Source of the DNA: Chthoniobacter sp.
Lineage (GTDB): Bacteria > Verrucomicrobiota > Verrucomicrobiia > Chthoniobacterales > Chthoniobacteraceae
Assembly: GCA_021414005.1 (NCBI GenBank)
Contig: JAIOPH010000020.1
Location: 52,015 to 116,014 of the forward strand
Length of the DNA stretch: 64,000 nt
Reading direction: 5' to 3'
Part shown: positions 40,751 to 49,863 of the stretch, piece after piece
Numbering within the stretch: the stretch's first letter is position 1
Layout of the letters: every line of letters begins with the position of its first letter
Notes under the pieces: model-generated
Seen by the model: the letters and a program-made list of their open reading frames with translations, nothing else
Told to the model about the DNA's origin: nothing
Databases searched by the model: none
Made by a program: the position numbers and the translations under genes

Positions 40751-41701
40751 CTACGCGAAGGCGGCGCGCAGCTTCGCCAGACTTTTCGGCACGGCGGTCG
40801 CCGCAGCTTCCTTGCCTTCCATTTCCAGCGAGACGTAGCCGGTGTAGTTCACGTCGCGCAGGATTTTGGCGATGCGTTTGTAGTCGAGATCGAGCGTATA
40901 AAACTCGCCGCCGCCCTCGTAGGTCTTGGCCTGCACGAAGATGGTCTTGGGAGCGATGGCGGCAAGTTTCTCGTAGGGGTTTTCGAGGAAGTTGCCGGTG
41001 TCCATGAGCGCGCCGAGCCACGGCGAGTCGATGGCTTTGATAATCCGCATCTGACCCTCGGGCGTGGCCGTGAGACCCCAGTGGTTTTCCAGAGCCAATA
41101 GCACGCCGCGCTCGGCCGCCAGCTCCACGCATTTCTGCGTGGCTTCGATACACCACTTGAAGCCGTCATCGAGTGTGAAGCCTTTCAGCACCGGCTCTTC
41201 GCCGCGCGCTTTCATCAGCTCCCCAAAATCGGGGATCGTTTTCCAGCGACCGCTGTTCAGCCGCACGCAGGGGATACCGAGCGCGTAGGCGATCTCGATG
41301 CACTTCTCGGTATGCGCGATCCATTTGTGCCGCTCAGCGGGGTTCGGCGAGACGAAGTCCTGATGGATGGAGAGGCAGATGAGCGGCACGCCGGCGCGAA
41401 AGGCATGCCGTTTCAAGCGCTGGCAGTACGCATGCACGGTGGCGTCGAGCTTCCCGAATTCGTCGGAGTCCATTTGCCGGTGCAGGATGTCCACGCCCTC
41501 GACGCCGAGCGCGGCGGCGTGGTCGATGACGTCGTCGATGGAGATCTTCTCCGGCGTGAAGTGCCAGTAGGAGTAGCTGGAAAGGGCGATCTTGATCCGG
41601 CTCGCGGCGGTCGCTTTCACCTCCGCGGCGGGCTCTCCCAGAGCCGTGCCGCCCGCGGCGGCGGCCCCAACAAGGGCGAGGAATTGGCGGCGCGTGGTCA
41701 T
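40751..41701 (-). CDS. Tat-exported sugar phosphate isomerase/epimerase-like TIM barrel
   Basis: The 316-residue protein begins with a twin-arginine signal (MTTRRQFLALVGAAAAGGTA). The AP-endonuclease-2 / xylose-isomerase-like fold shows VEGVDILHRQMD, LICLSIHQDFV, RLNSGRWKT, VLLALENHWGL and GALMDTGNFLENP; the Glu, His and Asp residues are candidate metal ligands. PVC bacteria carry many exported members that act on sugars outside the cytosol. Substrate unknown. It is followed, minus strand, by no close partner. Confidence 0.8.
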   Translation of the reverse strand: MTTRRQFLALVGAAAAGGTALGEPAAEVKATAASRIKIALSSYSYWHFTPEKISIDDVIDHAAALGVEGVDILHRQMDSDEFGKLDATVHAYCQRLKRHAFRAGVPLICLSIHQDFVSPNPAERHKWIAHTEKCIEIAYALGIPCVRLNSGRWKTIPDFGELMKARGEEPVLKGFTLDDGFKWCIEATQKCVELAAERGVLLALENHWGLTATPEGQMRIIKAIDSPWLGALMDTGNFLENPYEKLAAIAPKTIFVQAKTYEGGGEFYTLDLDYKRIAKILRDVNYTGYVSLEMEGKEAAATAVPKSLAKLRAAFA

Positions 41702-41713
41702 GGCCGCGCGAGG

Positions 41714-42217
41714 TCAGGCCGCGAGCTTCATCCGCGGGTCTTCCGCGAGCAGCTCGGCGAGCGTGGCCCAGCCTTGGTCATCCAGCGCCTGAAACGCGTG
41801 CAAATAAACGGCGACGACGCCGGGGTCGTGCTTGGTAAAAAGTGGCTCGATGGCTTTCGCGAGGTCGGCTTTGGCGGGCGCGGGCGGCAGCGCTTCGATG
41901 GTGCCATTCGCATCGTGCGCGATGCCGAGACCGTCGAGGAAATCGCAGAGCAGCGCGGCATGCGCGCCCACCAGCCAGATTTGGAGCAGATGCGCGCCCA
42001 CGGATTCGTTCACCTTTTTGCCGAGCGCCTCGCGCATCCACGCGTGCCGCTCGGGGCGCGGTTTGCGCTCCACGAAGATGGTGCGGAGCTTGCGCTGCTT
42101 CGCCAGCGTATCGAGCGTGGTCTGGTAAAGCGGGCGCTCCTTTTCCTGGAGAAAGCTGAAGAGCTGATCGGCCACGGCGGCCGGCATCTGGGCGAAAATT
42201 TCGTGGGGCGTGGGCAT
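41714..42217 (-). CDS. conserved hypothetical protein (verrucomicrobial)
   Basis: The protein has 167 residues from the ATG at 42217 (MPTPHEIFAQMPAAVADQLF). It is soluble and mostly helical (YQTTLDTLAKQRKLRTIFVE, ALGKKVNESVGAHLLQIWLV, GWATLAELLAEDPRMKLAA). I recall orthologs in related genomes without function. It lies 12 bases upstream of the TIM-barrel gene on the same strand, so they may be co-transcribed. Confidence 0.65.
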   Translation of the reverse strand: MPTPHEIFAQMPAAVADQLFSFLQEKERPLYQTTLDTLAKQRKLRTIFVERKPRPERHAWMREALGKKVNESVGAHLLQIWLVGAHAALLCDFLDGLGIAHDANGTIEALPPAPAKADLAKAIEPLFTKHDPGVVAVYLHAFQALDDQGWATLAELLAEDPRMKLAA

Positions 42218-42343
42218 GGGATGAAGGGGCGCGAGGGTAAGGGCGCGCGGTGAAATGTCCAGCCCGCCAGCGGTCTTGCGGCCCAAAGATTTTTTGCCAT
42301 TGGGATTTCGTTTTTCGGAGCGTGCCGTTACGGTCCGCGCGTC

Positions 42344-43501
42344 ATGAATAAATCCCACGCGCTTTCGTTGTTCGCGTTCACCCTTTTTGCCGGCACAGCG
42401 CTGACCCGCGCCGCCGAGACACCGACCATCACCATCAGCAAAAGCGACAAGCTCGCCGTCGCCATCGGTACGATTGCCGGCGCGGATGGCGCGGCGGCGG
42501 CGAAGATTTTGCAGAACGACCTCGCCCTCTCCGGTTGCTGCAATCTGGTGCCGGCGGCGAGCGCGGGCTTTGTCATCGGCGGCAGCTCGAACGGCGGCAG
42601 CCTCGCTGGGAGCGTGACGGACCGCGCGGGCAAGACTGTGCTGAGCGAGAGCTACAGCGGCACGGCGCGGGGCAAAGTCCACGCGTTTGCCGATGCCATC
42701 GTCGAGACGCTCACAAACGCGAAAGGCTTCGCCAATACCAAGGTGGCCTTTGTCGCCAGCCGCAGCGGGCACAAGGAAATCTACGTCGCGGACGCGGACG
42801 GCGCGGGCGTTCACCAGCTCACGAATGACGCGAACATCAGCGTTGGCCCGCGGCTGAGTCCGGATGGGCGCACGCTCGTTTACACCGGTTACAAAAGTGG
42901 CTACGCGGATGTGTATGAGATCGAACTCGGCAATGGCGCGCGCAACCGCATCATCAAATATCCCGGCACCAATACCGGCGCGAGTTACTCCGCGGACGGT
43001 CGTCAGCTCGCGGTGATTTTGAGCAAGGACGGGAACCCCGAACTTTACACCACTGGCGCGAGTGGCGGTGGCGCGCGCCGGCTCACGCGCACGACGGGCG
43101 TGGAAAGCACGCCCACATGGTCGCCCGATGGCAGCGAAATCATTTACTCCAGCGACGAGCGTGGCACGCCGCAGCTCTATCGCATCTCGTCGAGCGGCGG
43201 CGCGGCGCGGCTCATCAGCACCGGCCACGGCTACAATACCGAGCCAAACTGGTCGCCGGACGGCAAGCGCGTGGCTTTCACAGTGCGCGACGGCGGCAGC
43301 TTTTCCATCGCCACCGTGGATGCGTCGGGCGGCGGTTCCCGCGTGGTGGCCTCCGGCGAAGGCCCGGCCTGGGGCGCAAACTCGCGGCACCTCATTTACG
43401 CCGAGGGCGGGGCGCTCATTTTGCTGGACGTGCAGACCGGCCAGAAAACCACGTTGCTCAGCGGCTTCGGCAAAATCTCCGAGCCCACCTGGTCTCGCTA
43501 A
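42344..43501 (+). CDS. tolB: TolB-like periplasmic beta-propeller
   Basis: The 385-residue protein has a signal peptide (HALSLFAFTLFAGTALTRAA). The N-terminal TolB-like alpha/beta domain spans residues 28-140. A C-terminal WD-like propeller with PD40 repeats follows (VGPRLSPDGRTLVYTGYKSG, PTWSPDGSEIIYSSDERG, PNWSPDGKRVAFTVRDGG). TolB partners Pal in the Tol-Pal envelope complex, and a pal gene follows after 27 bases. TolQ, TolR and TolA are not in this window. Confidence 0.9.
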   Translation: MNKSHALSLFAFTLFAGTALTRAAETPTITISKSDKLAVAIGTIAGADGAAAAKILQNDLALSGCCNLVPAASAGFVIGGSSNGGSLAGSVTDRAGKTVLSESYSGTARGKVHAFADAIVETLTNAKGFANTKVAFVASRSGHKEIYVADADGAGVHQLTNDANISVGPRLSPDGRTLVYTGYKSGYADVYEIELGNGARNRIIKYPGTNTGASYSADGRQLAVILSKDGNPELYTTGASGGGARRLTRTTGVESTPTWSPDGSEIIYSSDERGTPQLYRISSSGGAARLISTGHGYNTEPNWSPDGKRVAFTVRDGGSFSIATVDASGGGSRVVASGEGPAWGANSRHLIYAEGGALILLDVQTGQKTTLLSGFGKISEPTWSR

Positions 43502-43528
43502 AATCTTCCACCGTTACCCACCACATCC

Positions 43529-44053
43529 ATGCTTATGAAAACCCTCCACTTCCTGCCCATTACCCTCGCCGCATTTCTTGCCCTGACTTTCACCGGCTGC
43601 CAGACAGGCAAAAAAGGAGTTGGCGGCAACGGCGCTGGCGGAACGGATGGCGACTTCGTCAATGGCACCCCGCTGCCCGACCGGCAGGAGGGCGTTTCCT
43701 TCCTCGGCTCGAACGTGGACCGCTCAAAATTCCGGCCGGTTTATTTCGCCTTTGACAGCTACTCCATCGACGGCGGTGAGCACGCCAAAATCGGCGAGGT
43801 CGCGAGCTTTTTAAAAGGCGCTGGCAACCATGTGATCATCGCCGGATTTACCGATGAGCGCGGCACGCCCGAATACAATCGCGGACTCGGCGAACGCCGC
43901 GCCCAGGCGGTGCGCGAGGCGCTCATGCGCGATGGCGTGGATGCGTCGAAGATCCAGACCGTGAGCTTCGGGGCCGAGATGCCGGCGGCCAATGGCTCGG
44001 GCGAAAGCGCGTGGGCGAAGAACCGCCGTGCGGAATTCGGCGTGGTGCGCTAA
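43529..44053 (+). CDS. pal: peptidoglycan-associated lipoprotein
   Basis: The 174-residue lipoprotein has lipobox LTFTGC (residues 18-23) and a glycine-rich linker. A C-terminal OmpA-like peptidoglycan-binding domain follows: YFAFDSYSIDGGEHAKIGEV near 71, IIAGFTDERGTPEYNRGLGE near 105, and ERRAQAVREALM. The Asp and Arg that hold meso-diaminopimelate are in place (FTDERG, NRRAEFG). Either ATG at 43529 or 43535 could be the start; no clear ribosome site distinguishes them. It forms a unit with tolB. Confidence 0.92.
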   Translation: MLMKTLHFLPITLAAFLALTFTGCQTGKKGVGGNGAGGTDGDFVNGTPLPDRQEGVSFLGSNVDRSKFRPVYFAFDSYSIDGGEHAKIGEVASFLKGAGNHVIIAGFTDERGTPEYNRGLGERRAQAVREALMRDGVDASKIQTVSFGAEMPAANGSGESAWAKNRRAEFGVVR

Positions 44054-44083
44054 GTCTCTCGCGGGTGTCCGATGGCGTCGGGC

Positions 44084-45529
44084 TTATTTCCCGACCGGCT
44101 GAAGGTCCTGATCGTAGAGGATGACCTTGCCGATCTTCTCCAAGCCGGGGCGCACGTCCCTGGCTTCGCCGACCACGATGATCGCGAGGTCGGTGGTGCT
44201 GAGATATTTTTTGGCGAGGGTCTGCACGTCCGCCGGAGTGATGGCGGCCATACGGGTGGCGTAGGTTTTGTAGAAGTCCGCGGGCAGCCCGTAGAGGTCG
44301 ATGTCCTGTACGCGCTGGGCAGTGCGCGCGGAGCTTTCGAGGGAGAGGAGGTAATTGCCGACGTTGTACTGGCGCTGCAGCGCGATCTCGGCGTCGGGGG
44401 CTGGTTCCTCGCTGAGCCGCCCTATTTCCTTGAGCAGCTCGACGATGGCAGGTGCTGTAACTTCATTGCGGGTTTCACTGGTAGCCTGGAAGCCGCCGCC
44501 GAATTTTCGCATGTCGAAAGCGGAAGACGCGCCGTAGGTCCAGCCATGTTTCTCGCGGAGGTTTTGGAAAAGGCGTCCGCTGAACCCGCCGCCGAGCGTG
44601 GCGTTGAGGACGTTCAAACCGGGCGTGTCGGGATTGGCGCGGGCGGGGCCGGGCTGGACGACGACGATGTTTGATTGCACCGAGCCGGGCCGGTCGAGGA
44701 GGTGGATGGTGACGCCGGGCAGAGTTGGCGGCGCGGCCATCTTTAGCTTGCGCGGGTCGCCCATTTTCCAGTCGCCAAATACCCGCTTCACTTCGGCGAG
44801 GATGTCGGCGGCTTTGACATCGCCGACCACGGCGAGGGTGGCGTTGTTCGGCACGAAATGCTCGCGGTGAAAGGCGAGCAGATCCTCGCGTGTGATGGCC
44901 TGCACGGCGGCGGGCGTGAGATATGCGCCGTACGGATGCGCGCCGTAAAGGACTTTGCCGGTGAGCTTGGCGGCGAGCTTCGCAGGCTGCTGCTTTTCCT
45001 CGTCAAGGGCGGAGAGAGTCTGGCGCTGAATCTTGGCAAACTGGTCGGCGGGGAAGGCTGCGTGAAAGACGGCGTCGGAGTAGAGATCGAGAAGCTGGCG
45101 GGTGTATTTGGTCAGTCCGGCGGCTGAGACGCTGATGAAATCAGGGCTGGCGGCGGATTCGATGCCGACGCCGATGGAGTCGGTTTCAAGCGCAAAGGTG
45201 GCGGCGTCGCGCTTGGCCGTGCCGCGATTGAGCAGTTCGGCCACGAAATCCGCAGTTCCAGTTTTGCTGTCGAAAAGCGAGCCGCTGCGGATGACGAGGC
45301 GGAAGGTTACGGTGGGTTTCCGGTCGTCCTCGATGATGAAAACCTTGAGGCCGTTTGGGAGGGTTTCCGTTTTGTAATCGGGAAAGGCGGACGCGGGTGC
45401 GGGGCCGGGCTCGGGCTTTCGCGCACGGTCGATGGCGAAGGCCGGGGACGAATGAAGAATGACGAATAACAAGAGCAGTCCGAAGGCGCGGTGGCGATTT
45501 CGGGCGGAGAGTTGACGAGGCAGATTCAT
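44084..45529 (-). CDS. M16-family peptidase, non-catalytic subunit
   Basis: The 481-residue secreted protein (signal peptide LLLLFVILHSSPAFAIDRA) has the M16 double-domain fold: LPNGLKVFIIEDDRKPTVTF near residue 56, FVPNNATLAVVGDVKAADIL near 228, NVLNATLGGGFSGRLFQNLR near 307. The zinc motif HxxEH is missing: the equivalent place reads GTADFVAELLNRGTA. It is therefore the inactive partner of the gene upstream (45548-46912), as in paired M16B systems. Its signal-peptide DNA contains a short heptamer array (45447-45467). Confidence 0.88.
   Translation of the reverse strand: MNLPRQLSARNRHRAFGLLLLFVILHSSPAFAIDRARKPEPGPAPASAFPDYKTETLPNGLKVFIIEDDRKPTVTFRLVIRSGSLFDSKTGTADFVAELLNRGTAKRDAATFALETDSIGVGIESAASPDFISVSAAGLTKYTRQLLDLYSDAVFHAAFPADQFAKIQRQTLSALDEEKQQPAKLAAKLTGKVLYGAHPYGAYLTPAAVQAITREDLLAFHREHFVPNNATLAVVGDVKAADILAEVKRVFGDWKMGDPRKLKMAAPPTLPGVTIHLLDRPGSVQSNIVVVQPGPARANPDTPGLNVLNATLGGGFSGRLFQNLREKHGWTYGASSAFDMRKFGGGFQATSETRNEVTAPAIVELLKEIGRLSEEPAPDAEIALQRQYNVGNYLLSLESSARTAQRVQDIDLYGLPADFYKTYATRMAAITPADVQTLAKKYLSTTDLAIIVVGEARDVRPGLEKIGKVILYDQDLQPVGK
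45447..45467. repeat. heptamer array E inside a signal-peptide coding region
   Basis: GACGAAT, GAAGAAT, GACGAAT lie head to tail. They share the GACGAAT word of hairpin C at 19434. Here the array codes in frame for part of the M16 signal peptide (FVILHSS) and has no complementary arm. Confidence 0.65.
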
Positions 45530-45547
45530 GTGGATTTCAGATTTCGG

Positions 45548-46912
45548 TCATTTTTCCGCGGTCGCGGCGGGGACGGGGAAGCGCAGGATGCTCACGCCTT
45601 CCGTGGTGAAATACTTGTTCGCCACGCGCTGAAGATCTTCGCGTTTCACCGCGAGGTAGCGGTCGAGTTCGGTATTGATGAGGTTGGCGTCGCCATAAAA
45701 GAGATGGTAGCGCGCGAGGTTTTTCGCGCGGGTGCTCATCGCGCCGAAGCTGCCCGCAAACTCCGCTTCCTTTTGGTTGAGCGCCTTGCGGAATTCCTCC
45801 TCGGTGACGCCATCCTTTTTCAGGCGCTCGACTTCCTCGCTGATGAGCGTGTCGAGCTGATCGAGGGTGATGCCACGCTGGCCGATGGCCTCGACGCCGA
45901 GCACGCCGGCGCTTTCGAGGAGAAACGGGAACGCCTCGACTTGCAGCGCGGCCTGCTCCTTTTCGACGAGGCGTTTGTAAAGCCGCGAACTGCGCCCGGA
46001 GCTGAGGATGTTGACGAGGAGTTCCAGCGGGTAGGCGTCGGGATCGGTTTCCTTCGGCGCGCGCCAGGCGTGCAAGGTGGCGGGGAGCGGGGTGTTGGCC
46101 TTGATAACGTCGTGCTTCACCGGCGCGGTTTGGGCGGTGAGTTCGACCTTTGGCCGAACGATGTCCGGGCCGCGCGGGATGGGGCCGAAGTAGTCGGCGA
46201 CAAGTTGCTTCGTGGTCTCGAGATCGAAGTCGCCGGCGATGGCCAGCGTGGCGTTATTCGGCAGGTAGTAGGTTTTCCAAAAGCCGCGGAATTCCTCGAT
46301 CTTCGCCTCGTCGATGTACTGCACCGAGCCGATGGGCACCCACGCGTAGGGCGTGCCTTTGAAGACGAGCTTCGCCAGTTCCTCAAAGAGCGAGCCGTAG
46401 GGCCGGTTGTCGTAGCTGCGGCGCTTCTCCTCCTTCACGACTTTGCGCTGCGTCTCCACGCCGGTTTCGTCGATTTTCGCGTGCATCATGCGTTCGCTTT
46501 CGATCCACAGCGCGAGCTTGAGCTGGTTGCTGGGGAGATTGAAAAAGTAGTCCGTCTGGTCGAATGAGGTGCTGGCGTTGAGGTTGCCGCCGGCCCCGGA
46601 GATGTATTTGTCGATCTTCCCGCGCGGGATGTTTTCCGTGCCTTCAAACATCAGATGCTCGAAGAAATGCGCGAAGCCCGTGCGGTCGGGCCGCTCGTTT
46701 TTGCTGCCAACGTGGTAGAGCACGTAGGTGCCGACGACGGGCGCGGCGTGGTTTTCGTGGAGGATGACGTGGAGGCCGTTGGGAAGATCGTATTCGATGA
46801 ATTTGATCGGCTTGAGGACGACGTGCGGGGCGGCGGCTTCGTCCTTCGCGCTGCCGGAAAAGGGCATGAGCACGATGGCGGAGAGGAGGGTGAGAAAGCT
46901 GGTGCGGATCAT
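45548..46912 (-). CDS. M16-family zinc peptidase, catalytic subunit
   Basis: The protein has 454 residues from the ATG at 46912 (MIRTSFLTLLSAIVLMPFSG signal peptide). The inverted zinc motif is GFAHFFEHLMFEGTE (HxxEH) near residue 85, with the distal Glu expected in WIESERMMHAKID. The second domain is present (AVKREDLQRVANKYFTTEGV). Secreted two-gene M16 systems process peptides in the periplasm or outside the cell. 18 bases separate it from the inactive partner downstream. A longer in-frame N-terminus exists but lacks a signal peptide. Confidence 0.9.
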   Translation of the reverse strand: MIRTSFLTLLSAIVLMPFSGSAKDEAAAPHVVLKPIKFIEYDLPNGLHVILHENHAAPVVGTYVLYHVGSKNERPDRTGFAHFFEHLMFEGTENIPRGKIDKYISGAGGNLNASTSFDQTDYFFNLPSNQLKLALWIESERMMHAKIDETGVETQRKVVKEEKRRSYDNRPYGSLFEELAKLVFKGTPYAWVPIGSVQYIDEAKIEEFRGFWKTYYLPNNATLAIAGDFDLETTKQLVADYFGPIPRGPDIVRPKVELTAQTAPVKHDVIKANTPLPATLHAWRAPKETDPDAYPLELLVNILSSGRSSRLYKRLVEKEQAALQVEAFPFLLESAGVLGVEAIGQRGITLDQLDTLISEEVERLKKDGVTEEEFRKALNQKEAEFAGSFGAMSTRAKNLARYHLFYGDANLINTELDRYLAVKREDLQRVANKYFTTEGVSILRFPVPAATAEK

Positions 46913-47065
46913 GAGAGCGGGTTGAGACAGGCGCGAGGGTGCGGCGTTCAGATTCGCGGGGCAAGCGCGGGGTGGGGAGAATTTCACGGTGCCGGAATGT
47001 AGAGCGGGTGAGTTGTCCGGGAATTTCGTCGTGAATCTGTGGGGATCGCGGGTTACGGGTCGCGA

Positions 47066-48109
47066 GTGCATACGAGATTTAGATTAGCTTTGCGCGTTTT
47101 GGCGGCGGCGCTGGCGTTGGGCGGGGAGATGCGGGCGGGTGCAGAGACGTGGGAGGAGATGAGAAAGTTCGTTTTTGAAAAAGCGGAGATGGGGCTGCCG
47201 TTTCGCGTGTCCGTTTATGCGGCGGATGAAGCGGCGGCGCAGGCGGGCGCGGCGGCGGCGTTTGCGCGGATCGCGGAGCTGAATGCCGTGATGAGCGACT
47301 ACGACAGCGATTCCGAGCTGAGCCGGCTCGCCCGCACCACGGGCCGGGCGGTGCCCGTGAGTCCGGCGTTGTGGACGGTGCTGACGCACGCGCATCTTTT
47401 CGCGGAGCGCAGCGACGGGGCGTTCGACATCACGGTCGGGCCGCTCGTGAGTCTCTGGCGGCGCGCGCGGCGGAAGCAGGAGTTGCCCGACGCCGCGCTC
47501 CTCGCGGAAATGCGCGGGCGGGTCGGCTTTAAGAAATTGCGGCTCGATGCGGAGCACCGCACGGCGGAGTTACTCGCGCCCGACATGCGGCTCGATCTCG
47601 GGGCGATTGCGAAAGGCTTCGCGTGCGACGAGGCGCTCGCCGTCTTGAAAAAACGCGGGCTTCCACGCGCGCTGGTCGGTGGCGGTGGCGACATGGCGGT
47701 GGGCGACGCGCCGCCGGATCAACCGGGCTGGCGGATCGAGGTCGCGCCGCTGGATGTGCCCGACGCGCCGCCGCCGCAGACCGTGCTTTTGAAAAACTGC
47801 GGTCTCGCGACGAGCGGCGACATTTTCCAGCGCGTGGAAATCTCCGGCCAGCGCTACTCGCACATCGTCGATCCGCGCACCGGGATCGGCCTCACGGATC
47901 ACAGCCTCGTCACCATCATCGCGCCCGACGGCATGACCGCCGACGCTCTTTCCACGACGGTCAGCGTGCTCGGCCCGGAGCGCGGGCTGAAGCTCATCGA
48001 GGAAACTCCCGGCACCGCCGCGCACCTCGTGCGTCAGCCGGGCGCGAAGCTCGAATTCCGCGAATCAGCGCGCTGGCGCGACGTGCCGAAAGTCGGTGCC
48101 GCGCCCTAG
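47066..48109 (+). CDS. apbE: FAD:protein FMN transferase
   Basis: ApbE attaches FMN to threonine in exported flavoproteins such as the Na+-translocating NADH:quinone reductase. Motifs: DLGAIAKGFACDEALAVLKK near residue 182, ALVGGGGDMAVGD near 205, YSHIVDPRTGIGLTDHSLVT near 272. I place the start at the GTG at 47066, giving a signal-like N-terminus (HTRFRLALRVLAAALALG); a GTG at 47039 is an alternative. No flavoprotein target gene is adjacent. Its stop overlaps the stop of the convergent TPR gene through a shared CTAG. Confidence 0.88.
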   Translation: MHTRFRLALRVLAAALALGGEMRAGAETWEEMRKFVFEKAEMGLPFRVSVYAADEAAAQAGAAAAFARIAELNAVMSDYDSDSELSRLARTTGRAVPVSPALWTVLTHAHLFAERSDGAFDITVGPLVSLWRRARRKQELPDAALLAEMRGRVGFKKLRLDAEHRTAELLAPDMRLDLGAIAKGFACDEALAVLKKRGLPRALVGGGGDMAVGDAPPDQPGWRIEVAPLDVPDAPPPQTVLLKNCGLATSGDIFQRVEISGQRYSHIVDPRTGIGLTDHSLVTIIAPDGMTADALSTTVSVLGPERGLKLIEETPGTAAHLVRQPGAKLEFRESARWRDVPKVGAAP

Positions 48110-49824
48110 GCGGGATTTCTGATGACGGTCGTGTTTTGCGGCGGAGCCTCGGCCACGCGCAGGGCGGCGATGATTTCCTGATCGGTGGGAGCGAGGCGGG
48201 CGGCTTCGCGGAGATGCTTGCGCGCTTCATCGGTGCGGCCCTGGGTTTGCAGGCTGAGGCCGAGGTGAAAGTGGGCGCGGGCGAAGTCGGGCAGGACGTG
48301 GAGGATTTGCCGGAACTCGGCGATGGCTTCGTCGGTGGCTCCGGTTTTGCAGAGGCCGGTGGCGAGGTTGTAGCGGGCGGTGAGGTCGGTGGCGTCGAGC
48401 TGCAGGGCGGTACGGAAGCAGGCGTTGGCGTCCGCCTGTTTGCCGATGTGGGTGAGGGAGGCACCGAATTCGTTCCAGATCGCGGGCTGGTCCGGCGTGA
48501 TGCGGAGGGAGGCTTGGAAGTGGGCGATGGCTGCGGGGTAGTCGCCGCGGCGGCTGCGGGCGAGGCCGGCGTTGGTGTGGGCGCAGGCGTTGCCGCGGGT
48601 GACGCGGGCGGTGTGTTCGAAAAGGGCGAGACTGTCCATCCAGGGAGCGATGTTCCGCGCGGTGAGGAGCGCGCAGGCGGTGAGGGCCAGGACGGCGCCA
48701 GTGGCGAGTGCTTTGCGGTGGGCGGCCGGCCAGAGTTCGGCGACGAGCCAGGTGAGCGCGCAGAAAAGGCCAAGCTGCGGCAGGTAGGTGAAGCGATCCG
48801 CGCGCGCCTGCGAACCGACTTGGACGAGCCCAAGCACCGGGACGAGGACGCCGAGATACCAGCACCATCCGGCGAGCAGATAAGGGTGCTTTTTCCACCA
48901 GATCACGGCGAGCGCGGAGATGGCGAGGAGCAGCGCGGCGGCGGCGGCGGCGAGCAGCGGCTGCGGGTCTATGGGGTGCGGGTAATAGACCGCCAGCCCG
49001 CCCGGCCACAGCATTGTGCCGAGATAAGCGACGTAGGAGATGAGGGCGTTGCTCACGCGCGCGGCGAGCGGGAGGGTGGCGGTGGTGACGAGCGCGCCGC
49101 GTTCCTGCGGGGCGTGCATGGCCATCCAGCAGGCCCCGGCGGCGAGCAGAACGAAGGGAATTTTTTCGACGAGGAGCCGCCGCCACGGGACGTGGCCCCA
49201 GCGGTTGAGCGGCCAGTGATCGAGCAGCAGCAACGCGAACGGGAGAGTGACGGCCATGGGCTTGGCGAGGAGCGAAAGCGCGGCGCAAAGGACGGCGGCG
49301 AGGTAAAAAGTGGCGCGCCATCTTTCCGCGTAGCGGACGTAGGCGAGCAGCGCCGCCAGGCAGAAGAACGTGGAAAGGACGTTCTTGCGCTCGGCGACCC
49401 AGGCGACGGATTCGACGTTGATGGGATGCAGGCCGAAGAGTGCGGCGACAAAGGCACTGGCCCAAAGGTGTCCCGTGGCGCGGTGCAGAAGGGAGAAAAG
49501 CACGACGGTGCTGGCGGCATGGAAGGCGAGATTCACGGCGTGCATCGCGCCGGGGTGGAGGCCAAAGAGCGAGACGTCGGCCATGAAGGAAATCCAGGTC
49601 AGGGGAATCCAGAGGCTGGCGTGGAAATGGAAGGCGTCGCGCACGCCGGCCCAGCTCAGGCCGCGCAGGACGAGCGGGTTTTCATAGACGTGGCTGTTGT
49701 CATCAAAGGCCACGAAATCGCACCGGACCACGAGCGCGTAGGCGCAGAGCACGGCGGCAGCCAGGGCCAGCGCCACGTAGGTGGCGAGGCGGGTTTCGGA
49801 AAGGCGTGGACGGGCGGCGGGCAT
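48106..49824 (-). CDS. membrane glycosyltransferase-like protein with TPR repeats
   Basis: The protein has 572 residues. The first 400 hold about ten to twelve transmembrane helices of the PMT/TMTC type, with an acidic periplasmic loop after TM1 (CDFVAFDDNSHVYENP) and HPINVESVAWVAERKN, the signature of TMTC-like O-mannosyltransferases. The last 170 residues are TPRs (AHTNAGLARSRRGDYPAAIA, ARYNLATGLCKTGATDEAIA, AHFHLGLSLQTQGRTDEARK). I chose the ATG at 49824 because AGGGAG sits 6 bases before it. It may glycosylate exported proteins; that is inferred from the family. Confidence 0.8.
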   Translation of the reverse strand: MPAARPRLSETRLATYVALALAAAVLCAYALVVRCDFVAFDDNSHVYENPLVLRGLSWAGVRDAFHFHASLWIPLTWISFMADVSLFGLHPGAMHAVNLAFHAASTVVLFSLLHRATGHLWASAFVAALFGLHPINVESVAWVAERKNVLSTFFCLAALLAYVRYAERWRATFYLAAVLCAALSLLAKPMAVTLPFALLLLDHWPLNRWGHVPWRRLLVEKIPFVLLAAGACWMAMHAPQERGALVTTATLPLAARVSNALISYVAYLGTMLWPGGLAVYYPHPIDPQPLLAAAAAALLLAISALAVIWWKKHPYLLAGWCWYLGVLVPVLGLVQVGSQARADRFTYLPQLGLFCALTWLVAELWPAAHRKALATGAVLALTACALLTARNIAPWMDSLALFEHTARVTRGNACAHTNAGLARSRRGDYPAAIAHFQASLRITPDQPAIWNEFGASLTHIGKQADANACFRTALQLDATDLTARYNLATGLCKTGATDEAIAEFRQILHVLPDFARAHFHLGLSLQTQGRTDEARKHLREAARLAPTDQEIIAALRVAEAPPQNTTVIRNPA

Positions 49825-49863
49825 GGACTGCTCCCTGCCATGCACGCGGCATGCCAGTGCGCG

